A stretch of DNA of 64,000 nt from Richelia sp. UBA3308 (GCA_002361335.1 DESS01000295.1:10454-74453); one strand, 5' to 3'; numbered from the stretch's first letter, positions 37,072 through 46,998 are shown. Notes: generated by a model not told the origin, from the letters alone. Program-made: numbers and translations.

Positions 37072-38388
37072 GTGGCACAAGTTGTTTTAGAAAACGTTTA
37101 CAAGAGTTTTCCTCTGTCTAAAGGTGAAGGTGTTGCTTCTAAAAATGCTCATCGCACCGAAAGCGTGAATGTATTGCGGCGAATTAGTCTCACCGTCAAT
37201 GATGGCGAATTTATGGTATTAGTGGGACCTTCTGGTTGTGGAAAAACGACTTTACTACGTTTAATTGCAGGTTTAGAGGATATTACCGGAGGTCATATTT
37301 GGGTAGGGAACCGGCTTGTAAACTACCTTCCTCCTTCGCGAAGAAATATTGCAATGGTGTTTCAAAATTATGCTCTTTATCCCCATATGAGTGTGTATGA
37401 CAATATTGCTTTTGGGTTGAGATTACAAGCAAATAGGGGAGAGGAAGAGAAATTGAGTGGCACACAGAGGGAGAAATTATTAAATAAGTTATCAAAAATA
37501 ACAGAAAATTTACTGGTAGCGGCGACAAGAAAGTTACCAAAAGGTTTGCACTACATTTCAGATAAAGAACAGGTAGTAGGCGAGCAGGTAGGTAATGTAG
37601 CGCAATTATTGCAAATTGAACAGTTGTTAAATCGATATCCCAAGGAATTATCTGGGGGACAAAGACAGCGAGTAGCCTTGGCACGGGCTATTGCTCGCAA
37701 TCCCCAAGTATTTTTAATGGATGAACCGCTTTCTAACTTAGATGCAAAATTACGGATGCAAACCCGCGCCCAGATAGTCAAGCTGCAACGTCAACTAGGA
37801 ATAACTACAATTTATGTTACACACGATCAAACAGAAGCAATGACAATGGGCGATCGCGTGGCGATTCTCGATCGAGGTCAAATAATGCAGGTTGCTGCTC
37901 CATTAGAAATTTATAATCGTCCTGAGAACCGTTTTGTAGCAGAATTTATCGGTTCGCCACCAATGAATTTTATTGACGTGAAATTTCAATCGCCATGCTT
38001 GATAACTAAAGGGGATTTTCGCTTAACTTTACCAGAAAATTGGGGTAGTGCTTTACGAAAATACAACGGACGAACTCTAATTTTAGGAGTTCGTCCGGAA
38101 CACTGGAATTTAAGCTTACCTGCAACTAAGAATTTACCAGCAAAAGTGGAATGGGTGGAAAATTTCGGTAACGATAGTTATGTAGCAGTGAAACTGATTG
38201 AAACAAGCTTTCAAAAAGATTATTTAACAACAGATTCCTTACAAGTACGAGTACCGCCAGAAAAATTGGTAAATACAGGAGAAAAAGTATGGTTATCCTT
38301 AAACCCAGATAAAATTCACTTTTTCGATCCAGAAACCGAATTAACCATATTTCCTAAAAGCAATTCCCCATCTTTACCATTTCATTGA
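37072..38388 (+). CDS. ABC transporter ATPase, sugar type (MalK/UgpC-like)
   Basis: ATPase of a CUT1-type sugar or glycerol-phosphate importer; 438 residues from a GTG start. Walker A GPSGCGKTT at 52-60, Q-loop VFQNYALYPHMSV, signature LSGGQRQR at 193-200, Walker B VFLMDEPLSNLDAKLR, H-loop THDQTEAMTMGDR. The C-terminal TOBE regulatory domain (about 300-430) includes LILGVRPEHWNL. An insertion of about 40 residues (123-165: EEKLSGTQREKLLNKL and on to SDKEQVVGE) separates the Q-loop region from the signature, making the helical subdomain larger than usual. No permease genes are adjacent, as is common for shared MalK-type ATPases. A short AGGA lies only 3 bases before the GTG. Confidence 0.92.
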   Translation: MAQVVLENVYKSFPLSKGEGVASKNAHRTESVNVLRRISLTVNDGEFMVLVGPSGCGKTTLLRLIAGLEDITGGHIWVGNRLVNYLPPSRRNIAMVFQNYALYPHMSVYDNIAFGLRLQANRGEEEKLSGTQREKLLNKLSKITENLLVAATRKLPKGLHYISDKEQVVGEQVGNVAQLLQIEQLLNRYPKELSGGQRQRVALARAIARNPQVFLMDEPLSNLDAKLRMQTRAQIVKLQRQLGITTIYVTHDQTEAMTMGDRVAILDRGQIMQVAAPLEIYNRPENRFVAEFIGSPPMNFIDVKFQSPCLITKGDFRLTLPENWGSALRKYNGRTLILGVRPEHWNLSLPATKNLPAKVEWVENFGNDSYVAVKLIETSFQKDYLTTDSLQVRVPPEKLVNTGEKVWLSLNPDKIHFFDPETELTIFPKSNSPSLPFH

Positions 38389-38417
38389 AAATTATCATGC
38401 CCTTCGGGGAATTCAAA

Positions 38418-38440
38418 ATACCCTACGGGAACACATAAAG
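38418..38440 (+). repeat. GGGAACACATAAAGGTGAAC dispersed motif, copy
   Basis: CCCTACGGGAACACATAAAG followed by GTGAAC, same as 20418-20438; followed by a TTTTGAC heptamer array at 38472-38500. Confidence 0.7.
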
Positions 38441-38471
38441 GTGAACAAAATTCAAAATTCCGGCATTATAC

Positions 38472-38500
38472 TTTTGACTTTTGACTTTTGATTTTTGACT
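38472..38500. repeat. heptamer array TTTTGAC
   Basis: Four 7-nt units (TTTTGAC twice, TTTTGAT, TTTTGAC) between the convergent ABC ATPase and nucleotidyltransferase genes. Confidence 0.75.
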
Positions 38501-38525
38501 TATTACCTTGATTCCCCCATCTTCT

Positions 38526-41054
38526 CTAAACTTCGGCTGCTACCGGCTCTTGCTCAGTTTCCACAAAGTCTTGAACGCGGGCACGATATTGTCTTAGGGA
38601 TTCATCTGCCCAGTCGCGATCGTTGCTGTTAACGTAAAGATGCACTAATGGTTCGCTAGCGTCTGGTAAAACTAGTACCCAGCTATCATCGTAAGGTTGA
38701 CAAATTTTCACCCCATCAATTAATTCCAATTGTTCTTGGGGATGAGTTTCTACTAAGTGACGCATTAATGCACCTTTCACTGTCCAAGGACAACGGGTTG
38801 TATAAGTTTTGTGAATCACACGGGGTAATTCGGAACGTACTGTAGCAAGAGAACGTTCTTGAATTGTCAGCATTTCAATCAGTTTGGCAATACAAAACAT
38901 GGCATCAAATCCCGGATGTAGTTCTGGAACAATAAAGCCGGTGTCACCGCTACCACCTAAGACTACATTGGGATTCTTTTGACAAGCTTCCATTAATGCT
39001 GTGGGATTTGCTTTGGTGCGAATTACTTTTCCGTCATGACGACGGGCGATTTGTTCCACAGCTGAGGAAGAATGAACTGGTACTACTACACTTCCTCTAG
39101 GATTGGCGGTTAACATCATATCCACCATCAGAGCAGTGAGCATTTCCCCTCGGATGGGAATACCGGATTCATCTACTAATATCAGTTGTTCGCCGTTTGC
39201 CGTTACTTGTACGCCAAAATTAGCTTTGAGTGCTTCTACCACATGACCTAATTGTGTTAAGAAAGCTTCACGATCGGTTTCTGAAGTGGCAATTTTATTT
39301 AAACTGGCATTCAGTACTACTGCATCAGCACCAAATTTGTCTAGCATTTGGGGTAGTACAGCCCCAGATACGCCATAAACGTAATCAATCACCACTTTTG
39401 CACGACTGTGGCGAATGGTGTCGATATTCAACAGATTTTCAAAGGCGTTGCAATAACGCTCAACTAATTGGCTAGGATAAGAAACATTACCAATTTCATA
39501 AATTTGCACCCTCCGCATATCTTCTTTAAAGTATGCGCCTTCGATTTTCTTTTCTTTGGCTTTGGGAATATTGATTCCCTTGTTATCCATGAATTCAATC
39601 AGAAGGTAGTCGGGGCGGTTGGGATGTACGCGCACGTGAATACCACCAGCTACTCCCATATTGGGTATAATAGTACGGGCAATTGGTAAAGCTGTTGCAT
39701 CTAGGTTTTGAATTTCAACACCTACGGACATTAAACCAGCAATTAAAGACCGAGTTACCATACGGGAGATAGTTCTTTGGTCTCTAGAAACTGTAACTTG
39801 ACAACCTGGTTTTAATGTGGAACCGTAAGCGGCACCTAATTTCACCGCAAATTCTGGAGTGAGATCGATATTTGCCAATCCCTGAACGCCCCGCTGTCCA
39901 AATAAATTACGTTGAGCGGTGTTACCCCAAATCAAGTTTATATTTAAAATTGCCCCAGACTCAATCTTTTTACTAGGCCATACCCGCACCCCAGGGCTAA
40001 TTTGAGCTTCTTCTCCCACTGTAGAAAGCGAACCAACTACCGCTGCTTCCAGTATGTGAGCGCGACGGTCTACACGAGTACCCCGAGAAATTACGCAGGC
40101 ACTTAATTGAGCTTCGTCCCCAAGTATTGCTCCATTCCATACAATTGGGCGTTTCAAATTGGCATCAGCACCAATGGTAACGTTATCTCCAATTACGCTT
40201 CCGGCTTCGATATGTACTCTATTGCCTATACGACAGTTGTCACCAATTAAAGCAGGTGTTTCAATTATTGCCGAAGAATCGATGTGAGTATTTTGACCAA
40301 CCCACAAACCTGGAGAAGTTTCTGTATAAGGAAAATCAGCTTCAACTTTATGGTTAAGAATATCATACTGAGCTTGGCGGTAGGCATCTAAATGTCCGAC
40401 ATCGCACCAGTAACCCGAAGCAATATAACCATACATTGGTTCCCCTTTTTCCAACAGTAGGGGGAATAACTCCTTGGAAAAGTCCGATTCTTGGTTCGCT
40501 GGGAGATATTCCAAAACTTCGGGTTCTAGAATATAAGCGCCGGTATTAACAGTATCGGAAAAAATTTCGCTCGTGGAAGGTTTTTCTAAAAAGCGCTTGA
40601 TGCGTCCTTCCTCATCGGTAATAACTACTCCAAATTCGATTGGATTGGGAACGCGGGTTAAAATTAAAGTCGCTTTGGATTTTTTTTCTTTGTGATATTT
40701 TATTGCTGCTGTTAAGTCAAAATCAGTAATACTATCTCCACTTATCACCAAAAATGTATCATCTAGTAGTTCAGCAATGTTCTTTACGCAACCTGCTGTA
40801 CCTAAAGGTTGGTCTTCTTCCACAGCATAAGTCATCTGTACGCCGAAATCGCTACCATCTTGAAAATAATCTCGCATCGTATCTGGTAGATAGTGCAAGG
40901 TAGCAACGATTTCTGTAATGTTGTGACGTTTGAGAAGATTGATAATATGTTCGGCAATTGGTCGATTGAGGATGGGCACCATGGGTTTAGGTAAGTCACA
41001 AGTTAACGGACGAAGCCGTGTTCCAGAACCTCCAGCCATAAGTACTGCTCGCAT
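38526..41054 (-). CDS. mannose-1-phosphate guanylyltransferase / phosphomannomutase-like fusion
   Basis: 842 residues in three parts. Residues 1-235: nucleotidyltransferase with [11 protein letters not shown] at 8-18, KPMVPI, and GYWCDVG, expected to make GDP-mannose or a related NDP-sugar. Residues about 250-375: left-handed beta-helix of hexapeptide repeats ([20 protein letters not shown]). Residues about 385-830: a phosphohexomutase fold. In that last part the catalytic serine loop TASHNP is replaced by [16 protein letters not shown] text and the metal loop DGDxDR by GGSGDTGF, so mutase activity is unlikely. The architecture is known across cyanobacteria. A GGAGG Shine-Dalgarno precedes the ATG. 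It probably supplies cell-envelope sugars. Confidence 0.92.
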   Translation of the reverse strand: MRAVLMAGGSGTRLRPLTCDLPKPMVPILNRPIAEHIINLLKRHNITEIVATLHYLPDTMRDYFQDGSDFGVQMTYAVEEDQPLGTAGCVKNIAELLDDTFLVISGDSITDFDLTAAIKYHKEKKSKATLILTRVPNPIEFGVVITDEEGRIKRFLEKPSTSEIFSDTVNTGAYILEPEVLEYLPANQESDFSKELFPLLLEKGEPMYGYIASGYWCDVGHLDAYRQAQYDILNHKVEADFPYTETSPGLWVGQNTHIDSSAIIETPALIGDNCRIGNRVHIEAGSVIGDNVTIGADANLKRPIVWNGAILGDEAQLSACVISRGTRVDRRAHILEAAVVGSLSTVGEEAQISPGVRVWPSKKIESGAILNINLIWGNTAQRNLFGQRGVQGLANIDLTPEFAVKLGAAYGSTLKPGCQVTVSRDQRTISRMVTRSLIAGLMSVGVEIQNLDATALPIARTIIPNMGVAGGIHVRVHPNRPDYLLIEFMDNKGINIPKAKEKKIEGAYFKEDMRRVQIYEIGNVSYPSQLVERYCNAFENLLNIDTIRHSRAKVVIDYVYGVSGAVLPQMLDKFGADAVVLNASLNKIATSETDREAFLTQLGHVVEALKANFGVQVTANGEQLILVDESGIPIRGEMLTALMVDMMLTANPRGSVVVPVHSSSAVEQIARRHDGKVIRTKANPTALMEACQKNPNVVLGGSGDTGFIVPELHPGFDAMFCIAKLIEMLTIQERSLATVRSELPRVIHKTYTTRCPWTVKGALMRHLVETHPQEQLELIDGVKICQPYDDSWVLVLPDASEPLVHLYVNSNDRDWADESLRQYRARVQDFVETEQEPVAAEV

Positions 41055-41522
41055 AAATCCTCCATTTCATGTTTTGTCTAACAGTCGTAGCTTTATTACT
41101 GGCATTGAATTCAAATACTAAGTACTAAAATACTATCTTTGTGAAAATTACCGATAAGTTACTTGGATAAATAACTTTGAGTTCTCAGTTGATAGTGTTT
41201 TATTGCCAGTGAATGTAATCAACGTATCCTTTACTTGATAGATAAAGTTATGCCTTTGTCCTATCTAGTTTCCTATGGATGTTGAAATTTGAGGAACTTC
41301 CTCAAGATGCATATGGTCATAATAAGATTATCTATAAATTCGGTGCATCTTAACAAAGAAAAGATGTGATGCATTTGGTTCGAGGAGATGGAAATTCAAG
41401 AAAAGACGTTGTTTAATCAAATGTGGCTGTAGAAAATTGAGTAGATCTAGCAGTGCTACGTCTCTACATAGATAATAGTGATTTAACCAACAAATGGGAT
41501 GTATTTTCAGCAATGCTTTAGC
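41055..41522. other. intergenic region, nothing firm
   Basis: 468 bp AT-rich. A fragment GCTACGTCTCTACATAGATA at 41456-41475 resembles half of the AGACGTAAAA palindrome. No gene. Confidence 0.45.
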
Positions 41523-42665
41523 CTAATAATTGATGCTGGCAGCCCGAGATATCCAAATATTATGAACATCTTCTGACATTGGCAGTAATTTCAGAAAATT
41601 TTGTAACGATTCCAATTTCCATTCTAGAGGTGCATGAGGTGATATCTCAGATCTACTCATAGCATAACGAAAAATTGCCTCACACAACGCCGCGGCTTCT
41701 ACAATCGGTTGTGAATCAAGCCAAACTGGAAAAATACGAGCTTCAAAGGTAAGTTTATCAGGTATTGGATGAATTAAGTTTTTTAAGTTAAAGTCGCAAT
41801 ATTTTGTGATTTCAAGTTTCGCAACTCGCCCTCTGGCTTCTTTCCAAGGTAATTCTCTAAAGCCAGATTCATTAACTAATTTTAATAAAGCCATATCCCA
41901 ACTTCCCAAACGCCGACATTTAGGGTTAGTTCCCACCAATCTTTTCAGATTTTGCCCATGTGTATGAAAAACATTGACTATATTGGCAAAAATATTTGCA
42001 GAACATAAAGGTAAACCATCAAAATGTATATGGGTTGCCCCTTCAATAGGGATAGTAAAACCAAGTAAACGTGCTGTTTTTAAAATTACTTCTAGTTTCG
42101 ACCGGTGATTTCTATCAATAGGCGGTGAAATTAGCTCGCAGGGACGCTCTCGCTCTCCCGGTAACGGTGCTGTGATTGCCTCCGGCACCCTTTCGTTGCT
42201 GATCGCAATGGGATTACCTGTATTATCGGCAACTCGTATCATGCCTCCCTCTCCTTCTTCTATAGAAGTGCCAAATAAATCCGCAATCGGTTTAAGAACT
42301 TCAGTTTGACTTTTTTCTGGGTTTGCTTGATAAGTGATTAATTGTAAAAATCGAGTATCATCGCTAACAATTCGATACCATCCCGGCTTGGATGGATGGG
42401 ATTTGTTTAAATCATCTTGAAGAGTTAAATCATCAACGCATTTTGCAATTAAATTTCCTTGGCGATCGATAACTTCAAAACCTAAAGTCAGATTGTGAAA
42501 TAAAGGTGTTCCCCGAACCTTACTTGTTTCGGATTGAGGATAAAATATACGACGCACTAAACCATCGGAAGCTTGTGCGATCTACTCAGCTAAATCTTTC
42601 CGACTTAATCCTTTTGGCGCTAGTAATTCAATTTCGCAGCCGATTTTCCAGTTTAATTTAGACAT
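41523..42665 (-). pseudogene. amidoligase-family gene interrupted by an in-frame TAG
   Basis: The long frame (to 41523) reads as a putative amidoligase, a family of ATP-grasp-related glutamine synthetase-fold enzymes that make amide bonds. It has FEARIFPVWLDSQPIVEAAA, GATHIHFDGLPLCSANIF and NVFHTHGQNLKRLVG. The natural start is ATG 42665, giving SKLNWKIGCEIELLAPKGLS and RKDLAE, then TAG at 42582-42584, then IAQASDGLVRRIFYPQSE in the same frame. So codon 28 is a stop in an otherwise continuous gene. Either it is a young pseudogene, the stop is read through, or translation restarts at the GTG at 42557, which would lose the first strand with the EIE motif that is likely catalytic. Heptamer arrays sit immediately upstream (42674-42708). 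Confidence 0.8.
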
Positions 42666-42673
42666 AAATATAA

Positions 42674-42708
42674 TTAGTTGTTAGTTGTTAGTTGTTAGTT
42701 GTTAGTTG
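42674..42708. repeat. heptamer array TTAGTTG
   Basis: Five exact 7-nt units, 9 bp upstream of the amidoligase start; a second array of three units is at 42753-42777. Confidence 0.85.
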
Positions 42709-42836
42709 GAGCGTGCTTTGCGGTGTAATCAGTGTAATCCATTCTTACCGTGATAGTTGTTAGTTGTTAGTTGTTGGGTTTTAAATATAAAAAAGAGGTA
42801 GGTTAGAAGCCTACCTAAAAATGCTTACATAGCGTC

Positions 42837-42889
42837 ACAGCACCCTACAAGAAAAATATGCCAGTCGCGGGCCGTCCTATATGTAAAAA
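42837..42889 (+). repeat. MITE-related repeat, partial copy
   Basis: ACAGCACCCTA, GAAAAATATGCCAGTCGCGG and CCGTCCTATATGTA correspond to the last part of 14153-14287. Confidence 0.65.
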
Positions 42890-42989
42890 AAAGCTGCTTT
42901 TACAGTCATAAAAACAGCAATATTTCGTAATTTATTGATAGATATAAATTGTTTGTTTTGTACGAAAATATACTTTTTAATTCAACATT

Positions 42990-44204
42990 TCAAGATTTAA
43001 AATCTTGCTGTATCCATTGCAAATGCTTCGGTAACAACTGCGCTAAATCATATTTTTGTAAAATTGTTTCTCGTGCTGTCTCTCGAATTAAAGACATTTT
43101 ATCAGGATTATTAAGAGCTTCCTCAACGCGATCGCATATTTGTTGGGGTGAAAAGAAATCTACCAATAAACCATTGACACCATCTTTAATTACTTCAGTT
43201 ACCGGGGCAGTATTTGAAGCGACTATTAAGCAACCAGTAGATAAAGCTTCCAACATTGACCAAGATAAAACAAAAGGACGAGTTAAATAAACATGAACTG
43301 AGGAAGCTTGCAATACTTGTAGATATTCACTGTAAGGCAGCAAACCTGTAAAATGTACTCTTGTTAAGTCTAGCGGTACTTTTTCAAGCATCAAATCTTT
43401 GTAAGTTTGACCATCGGGAAGCTGTTTTCCATAAGCTACCCTGTTTTCTCCAACAATTACTACATGACAATTCGGTCGTTTTTGTTGAAGTAGTGCAACA
43501 GTTTCGATAAACTGCGGAAAACCTCGATAAGGTTCCATACCCCGTGCAACATAAGTAATAATTTCTTCTACCCCGGAAAGATCGAGATTAATCCGTGGTA
43601 AAACTAACTTTGCTCCTGGCTGTGGTTTAAAATATTTTGTATCAATACCATCATGATTTACCGTAATTTTACTATGATATTCTGGGGGAAACTGCTGACG
43701 CTGCCAATTAGTTGGAGACAAACCGCGATCGCAGCTGTATAAGTCAATTAAAATAGGAGCATTCTTGATCCGAATCCGAGCTTCATCATCGGCAGTTAAC
43801 GAATCTGTAGAATCGAAATCAGCGTCGGAACCATGTGCTTGATAAAACCATTCAAAATAACAAAGTAAAGTCGATTTAGGAAAAGCATCTTTGATAAATA
43901 AAGTTGGACCCCAACCCGAATGACCGTAAACTATATCTGGGATAAAACCTTTTTGCTTCAATTCATCCGCTAAACGATAAACACCTTGTCCTTGCAGAAC
44001 AGCTTTTTCTAAAGGCCTAACATAATGGTGAGTTTCCGGACCTACTTCTCGGCTAGAATTATACATAACTTTGAAAACACCAGTTAATGAACCTTCACGA
44101 CGATTAGTTCCAAATACAACTTGATTATTGGGATTTTGCGCCAAAGCTACAGCCAAATGACGAAATTGAGCCGGGAAATTAGGATGTAAAAATAAAATAC
44201 GCAT
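42990..44204 (-). CDS. family 4 glycosyltransferase
   Basis: GT-B fold transferase using a nucleotide sugar, 404 residues. The N-terminal domain starts MRILFLHPNFPAQFRHLAVA and has DIVYGHSGWGPTLF. The C-terminal nucleotide-binding domain has YVARGMEPYRGFPQFIE, HVVIVGENR, HFTGLLPYSEYLQVL and the EX7E-like region SWSMLEALSTGCLIVASNTA. Related proteins are often annotated as glycosyl transferase group 1 in cyanobacterial exopolysaccharide clusters. No membrane segment. The short heptamer arrays beyond its stop separate it from the amidoligase pseudogene. Confidence 0.92.
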   Translation of the reverse strand: MRILFLHPNFPAQFRHLAVALAQNPNNQVVFGTNRREGSLTGVFKVMYNSSREVGPETHHYVRPLEKAVLQGQGVYRLADELKQKGFIPDIVYGHSGWGPTLFIKDAFPKSTLLCYFEWFYQAHGSDADFDSTDSLTADDEARIRIKNAPILIDLYSCDRGLSPTNWQRQQFPPEYHSKITVNHDGIDTKYFKPQPGAKLVLPRINLDLSGVEEIITYVARGMEPYRGFPQFIETVALLQQKRPNCHVVIVGENRVAYGKQLPDGQTYKDLMLEKVPLDLTRVHFTGLLPYSEYLQVLQASSVHVYLTRPFVLSWSMLEALSTGCLIVASNTAPVTEVIKDGVNGLLVDFFSPQQICDRVEEALNNPDKMSLIRETARETILQKYDLAQLLPKHLQWIQQDFKS

Positions 44205-44376
44205 TTATTCAATTATCAATTATCAGTGACTAGTTTTCATCCAGATAGTGGACTTAATCAATTATTAATGTGGGTATAGTGCAGCCGTATATTAAGTAGC
44301 GTTTAATTGTTCTTTATTCATTGTATGTCCTAACGTAAATGCTGCGCTAACATTATTAACTGTTAATTATTAATTG

Positions 44377-44735
44377 TCAATTGTTTATGGTTACCAAATC
44401 TAATTTTTGACCAATTAAACTTAAAAATGCCGTACCAAAATGTTGAATTTCTAAAAAATTTGCTTGTTCGGATGCGGCTTTATAAACTCGAAAGGTTTTC
44501 ATAATTCCTAAAGTCGCAGCACTTTCAAGAGGACTAATAAAACTCGTATCGCGATCGAGAAAATAAGGTTTTTTAGCCCAATAATCCATTTGTTCTGCAT
44601 TGAGAAAATAACAACCCGCATGAGGATTGAGAGCGCGATTAAAAGTCACTGCTACATTCATTACTTTGCCTTGAATTATTGATTTTTCCTGCGGGTTTTG
44701 AAAAGGTGCAGTTACTCGTGGAGCCAAATTACCAT
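44377..44735 (-). pseudogene. C-terminal remnant of an unknown gene, decapitated
   Basis: The leftward frame is open from beyond 44727, where only a TTG could start it, and reads HGNLAPRVTAPFQNPQEKSI, then VAVTFNRALNPHAGCYFLNA and LEIQHFGTAFLSLIG to a stop at 44377. The natural-looking protein text begins without a proper start, right where the rightward RTX-type frame begins, so the 5' part seems lost at about 44735. I do not recognise the family with certainty. It lies 172 bp upstream of the family 4 glycosyltransferase in the same direction and may have belonged to the same cluster. Confidence 0.6.
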
Positions 44736-46065
44736 GGAAGGAGAAGATACTATTTTTGCTCGAGAAGGTGATGATTCGGTAACTGGTGGAGATAATGATG
44801 ACAAGCTGAATGGAGGAGATGGAAACGATACTTTGCGTGGAGAAGCAGATAATGACTTTTTATTAGGTGGAGACGGTTTTGACTTCCTTGATGGTGGGGA
44901 AGGTAACGATAATCTTTTTGGCGGAAATGATGTTGATGAGATCTTTGGGGGAAACGGAAACGACACCTTAAATGGGGGTGATGGTAACGATTCTCTTGGG
45001 GGTAGCGAAGGAGATGATTATCTTTTTGGTGGAAGTGGTAGCGACGTTATTCTTTCTGGTGGAAGTGGTAATGATAATCTCTACGGCTTTGGGGGTAATG
45101 ATAATTTCGATGGTGGGGAAGGTAATGACAATATATATGGTGGGGAAGGTAATGATACTTCCTTCGGTAGTTTAGGTAACGATAATATTTTTGGCGGAAA
45201 TGGTAATGACTCCTTAGTTGGAAGCAATGAAGCCGTGCGTAGTGTAATTGACGACGATGACCGCATCTTTGGTGGAGAAGGTAATGACACTCTAAGAGGT
45301 GGAGTTGGTAATGACACTTTAAGAGGTGGGGACGGTAATGATTTTATTGATAGCGGTATCGGTAATGATTACTTAAGCGGCGGTAACGGTGAGGACAATC
45401 TACGTGGGGGTGATGGAATTGATACTCTCAAAGGTGGAAAAGGTATCGACCTGCTATTTGGTGAAGCTGATAACGATATTTTAATTGGTGGTGAAGACAA
45501 TGATTCTTTGTTCGGTGGAACTGGTGATGATAGTCTATTGGGCGGAGATGGTGATGACGAAGTTTTAGATTATTTTGGTGGTAACGATACTCTCTTTGGT
45601 GGAAAAGGAAATGACAACCTCGAAGCAGGTATAGGTAATGAACTTCTCTTTGGAGGGGAAGGTGATGATGACCTTTCATCGGGAAAAGGTAACGATACTC
45701 TTACAGGAAATAGGGGTGCTGATAGATTCGGATTCTCTACGGGAGATACACCTTTTGATACAAGTAACTTAAGTATTGATACTATCACTGACTTTAAACC
45801 TGGGATTGACAAAATTGTCTTATCTCAATCCACATTTACTTCTCTAACTGTTACAAATAGCGGCTTTTTGGAACCCAGTCAATTCTCTATTGTTGATAAT
45901 GATACGGATGTAGGTAGTAGTAGTGGTTTTATTACCTATAGTTTAGAAACAGGTAATTTATTCTATAACCAAAACGGTGCTACAGCAGGTTTGGGAAGTG
46001 GAGGACAATTTGCAACTTTACAAGGTATCCCACCCTTAAAAAATACAGATTTTACAATTTTTTAA
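44734..46065 (+). CDS. RTX-type calcium-binding repeat protein
   Basis: Secreted or surface protein built of glycine/aspartate nonapeptides (GGxGxDxUx) that fold into a Ca-binding beta-roll. About 35 repeats run from residue 5 to 340, such as LNGGDGNDTLRG and IFGGNGNDSLVG. The last 115 residues are the non-repeat tail usual for these proteins in cyanobacteria (GADRFGFSTGDTPFD, ITDFKPGIDKIVLS, FLYNQNG-type end), which carries the type I secretion signal. No N-terminal signal peptide, as expected for type I export. The ATG at 44734 has no Shine-Dalgarno and directly abuts the decapitated leftward gene, so the protein may be a 3' fragment of a longer RTX gene. The frame could also start at TTG 44698. 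Confidence 0.8.
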   Translation: MEGEDTIFAREGDDSVTGGDNDDKLNGGDGNDTLRGEADNDFLLGGDGFDFLDGGEGNDNLFGGNDVDEIFGGNGNDTLNGGDGNDSLGGSEGDDYLFGGSGSDVILSGGSGNDNLYGFGGNDNFDGGEGNDNIYGGEGNDTSFGSLGNDNIFGGNGNDSLVGSNEAVRSVIDDDDRIFGGEGNDTLRGGVGNDTLRGGDGNDFIDSGIGNDYLSGGNGEDNLRGGDGIDTLKGGKGIDLLFGEADNDILIGGEDNDSLFGGTGDDSLLGGDGDDEVLDYFGGNDTLFGGKGNDNLEAGIGNELLFGGEGDDDLSSGKGNDTLTGNRGADRFGFSTGDTPFDTSNLSIDTITDFKPGIDKIVLSQSTFTSLTVTNSGFLEPSQFSIVDNDTDVGSSSGFITYSLETGNLFYNQNGATAGLGSGGQFATLQGIPPLKNTDFTIF

Positions 46066-46172
46066 GATTTTGAATTGGAAGTTAAGAGTTGGGACTGAGG
46101 AGTCAGGAGTTAAAAATTAGATATAATGTATTTTGATTATGCGCTTCCCATCCTCCTACCTCCTCTTCTCTT

Positions 46173-46210
46173 GTAGGGTGTGTAGTTTAGAAAAATTCTC
46201 TAGGTAATAA
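46173..46210. repeat. partial MITE-related repeat at a gene breakpoint
   Basis: GTAGGGTGTGTAGTTTAGAA and CTAGGTAATAA match GTAGGGTGTGTAGTCTGAAA and CCTAGTAATAA at 52474-52512. The caspase-like reading frame begins right at its right border. Confidence 0.6.
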
Positions 46211-46709
46211 CATTACCCAAACATCTTTACCCAAAACAATTATTGACAATTTAACAAAAGGTAAAGAAAAACAAAGTAGCGGAAAAGTTGTATTTACATC
46301 CTCCACCGGAACACAATCATCTTGGATTCGCAGCGATGGAGAAATGAGCATTTATACTTATCATTTCCTCGAAGCATTACAAGGTGCTGGAAATCAACCC
46401 GGAGATAAATTAGTTAAAGTTTCCCATTTAATGAATTACCTCAGCGAAACTGTTCCGAAAACGGTAAAGAAAGAATATAACAAAGAACAAACACCATTCT
46501 TTGATTTCGCTACAGAAGACTTTCCCGTAGCATTATTACGAGGTGGAAAAGGTTTACCGGAAGCAGGATATGAAAGCGTCAAAGCAGAAACGCAAGAGAA
46601 TATTCGCAACATCAGCAATCAAGTTAATCATGGCGTGGGAATAATTGGCGATATCCATGGAAGTATCATTGTAAATAATTCCGGAGATGGAAATATTGAT
46701 ATAAATTGA
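46206..46709 (+). pseudogene. caspase-like (peptidase C14) C-terminal remnant
   Basis: A continuous frame from about 46206 (NNITQTSLPKTIIDNLTKG) through VVFTSSTGTQSSWIRSDGEM and SIYTYHFLEALQGAGNQPGD to DIHGSIIVNNSGDGNIDIN. This matches the p10-side end of cyanobacterial caspase-family proteins. The catalytic His-Gly and Asp-x-Cys parts of the p20 domain are missing, and no start codon with Shine-Dalgarno exists before the internal ATG at 46344, so it is a remnant of about 167 residues. The upstream break coincides with a MITE-related repeat at 46173-46210. Confidence 0.75.
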
Positions 46710-46947
46710 TATTCGTGATGTTTCTTCTAGCTGAAATTTCACTGATAATCTTCGATACAAATCTTAATACATCAAAACCTAGGGCTACGTTATATAATTC
46801 CTTTATAAAGATGCACCAAATTAAGCCCATAGCACATGGGCTTCGTTTCTTTGAGCCACTCTTATATCAAGTCTGGCTAATTACTTACTATATTACCCTA
46901 TTGAAAAGATCGCGGTTATTATCTACCACTCATGAATACTCCTTACT
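46710..46947. other. spacer with dispersed repeat ends
   Basis: TATCAAGTCTGGCTAATTAC near 46866 and TTGAAAAGATCGCG plus CATGAATACTCC (46899-46941) match the flanks of the 31.8-32.05 kb repeat region. No gene. Confidence 0.55.
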
Positions 46948-46998
46948 TCTAAATTCTAAATTCTAAATTCTAAATTCTAAATTCTAAATTCTAAATTC
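46948..46998. repeat. heptamer array TTCTAAA abutting radA
   Basis: Seven exact 7-nt units running straight into the TAA stop codon of radA (46999-47001). Confidence 0.9.

Larger units (their letters stand above)
42666..42989. other. intergenic region with heptamer arrays and MITE-related end
   Basis: TTAGTTG arrays at 42674-42708 and 42753-42777 flank GAGCGTGCTTTGCGGTGTAA. A segment at 42837-42889 (ACAGCACCCTACAAG, AAAAATATGCCAG) matches 14232-14287. Confidence 0.65.

Noticed and set aside
44712..45812. Several antisense ORFs (Ser/Pro-rich or His-rich) inside the RTX gene
   Set aside because: Period-27 repeats of the RTX gene keep all frames open; these are shadows.
46344..46709. Stand-alone 121-aa gene starting at the ATG in GEMSIYTYHF
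   Set aside because: Upstream codons in the same frame continue the caspase-family text, so the ATG is internal to a truncated gene.
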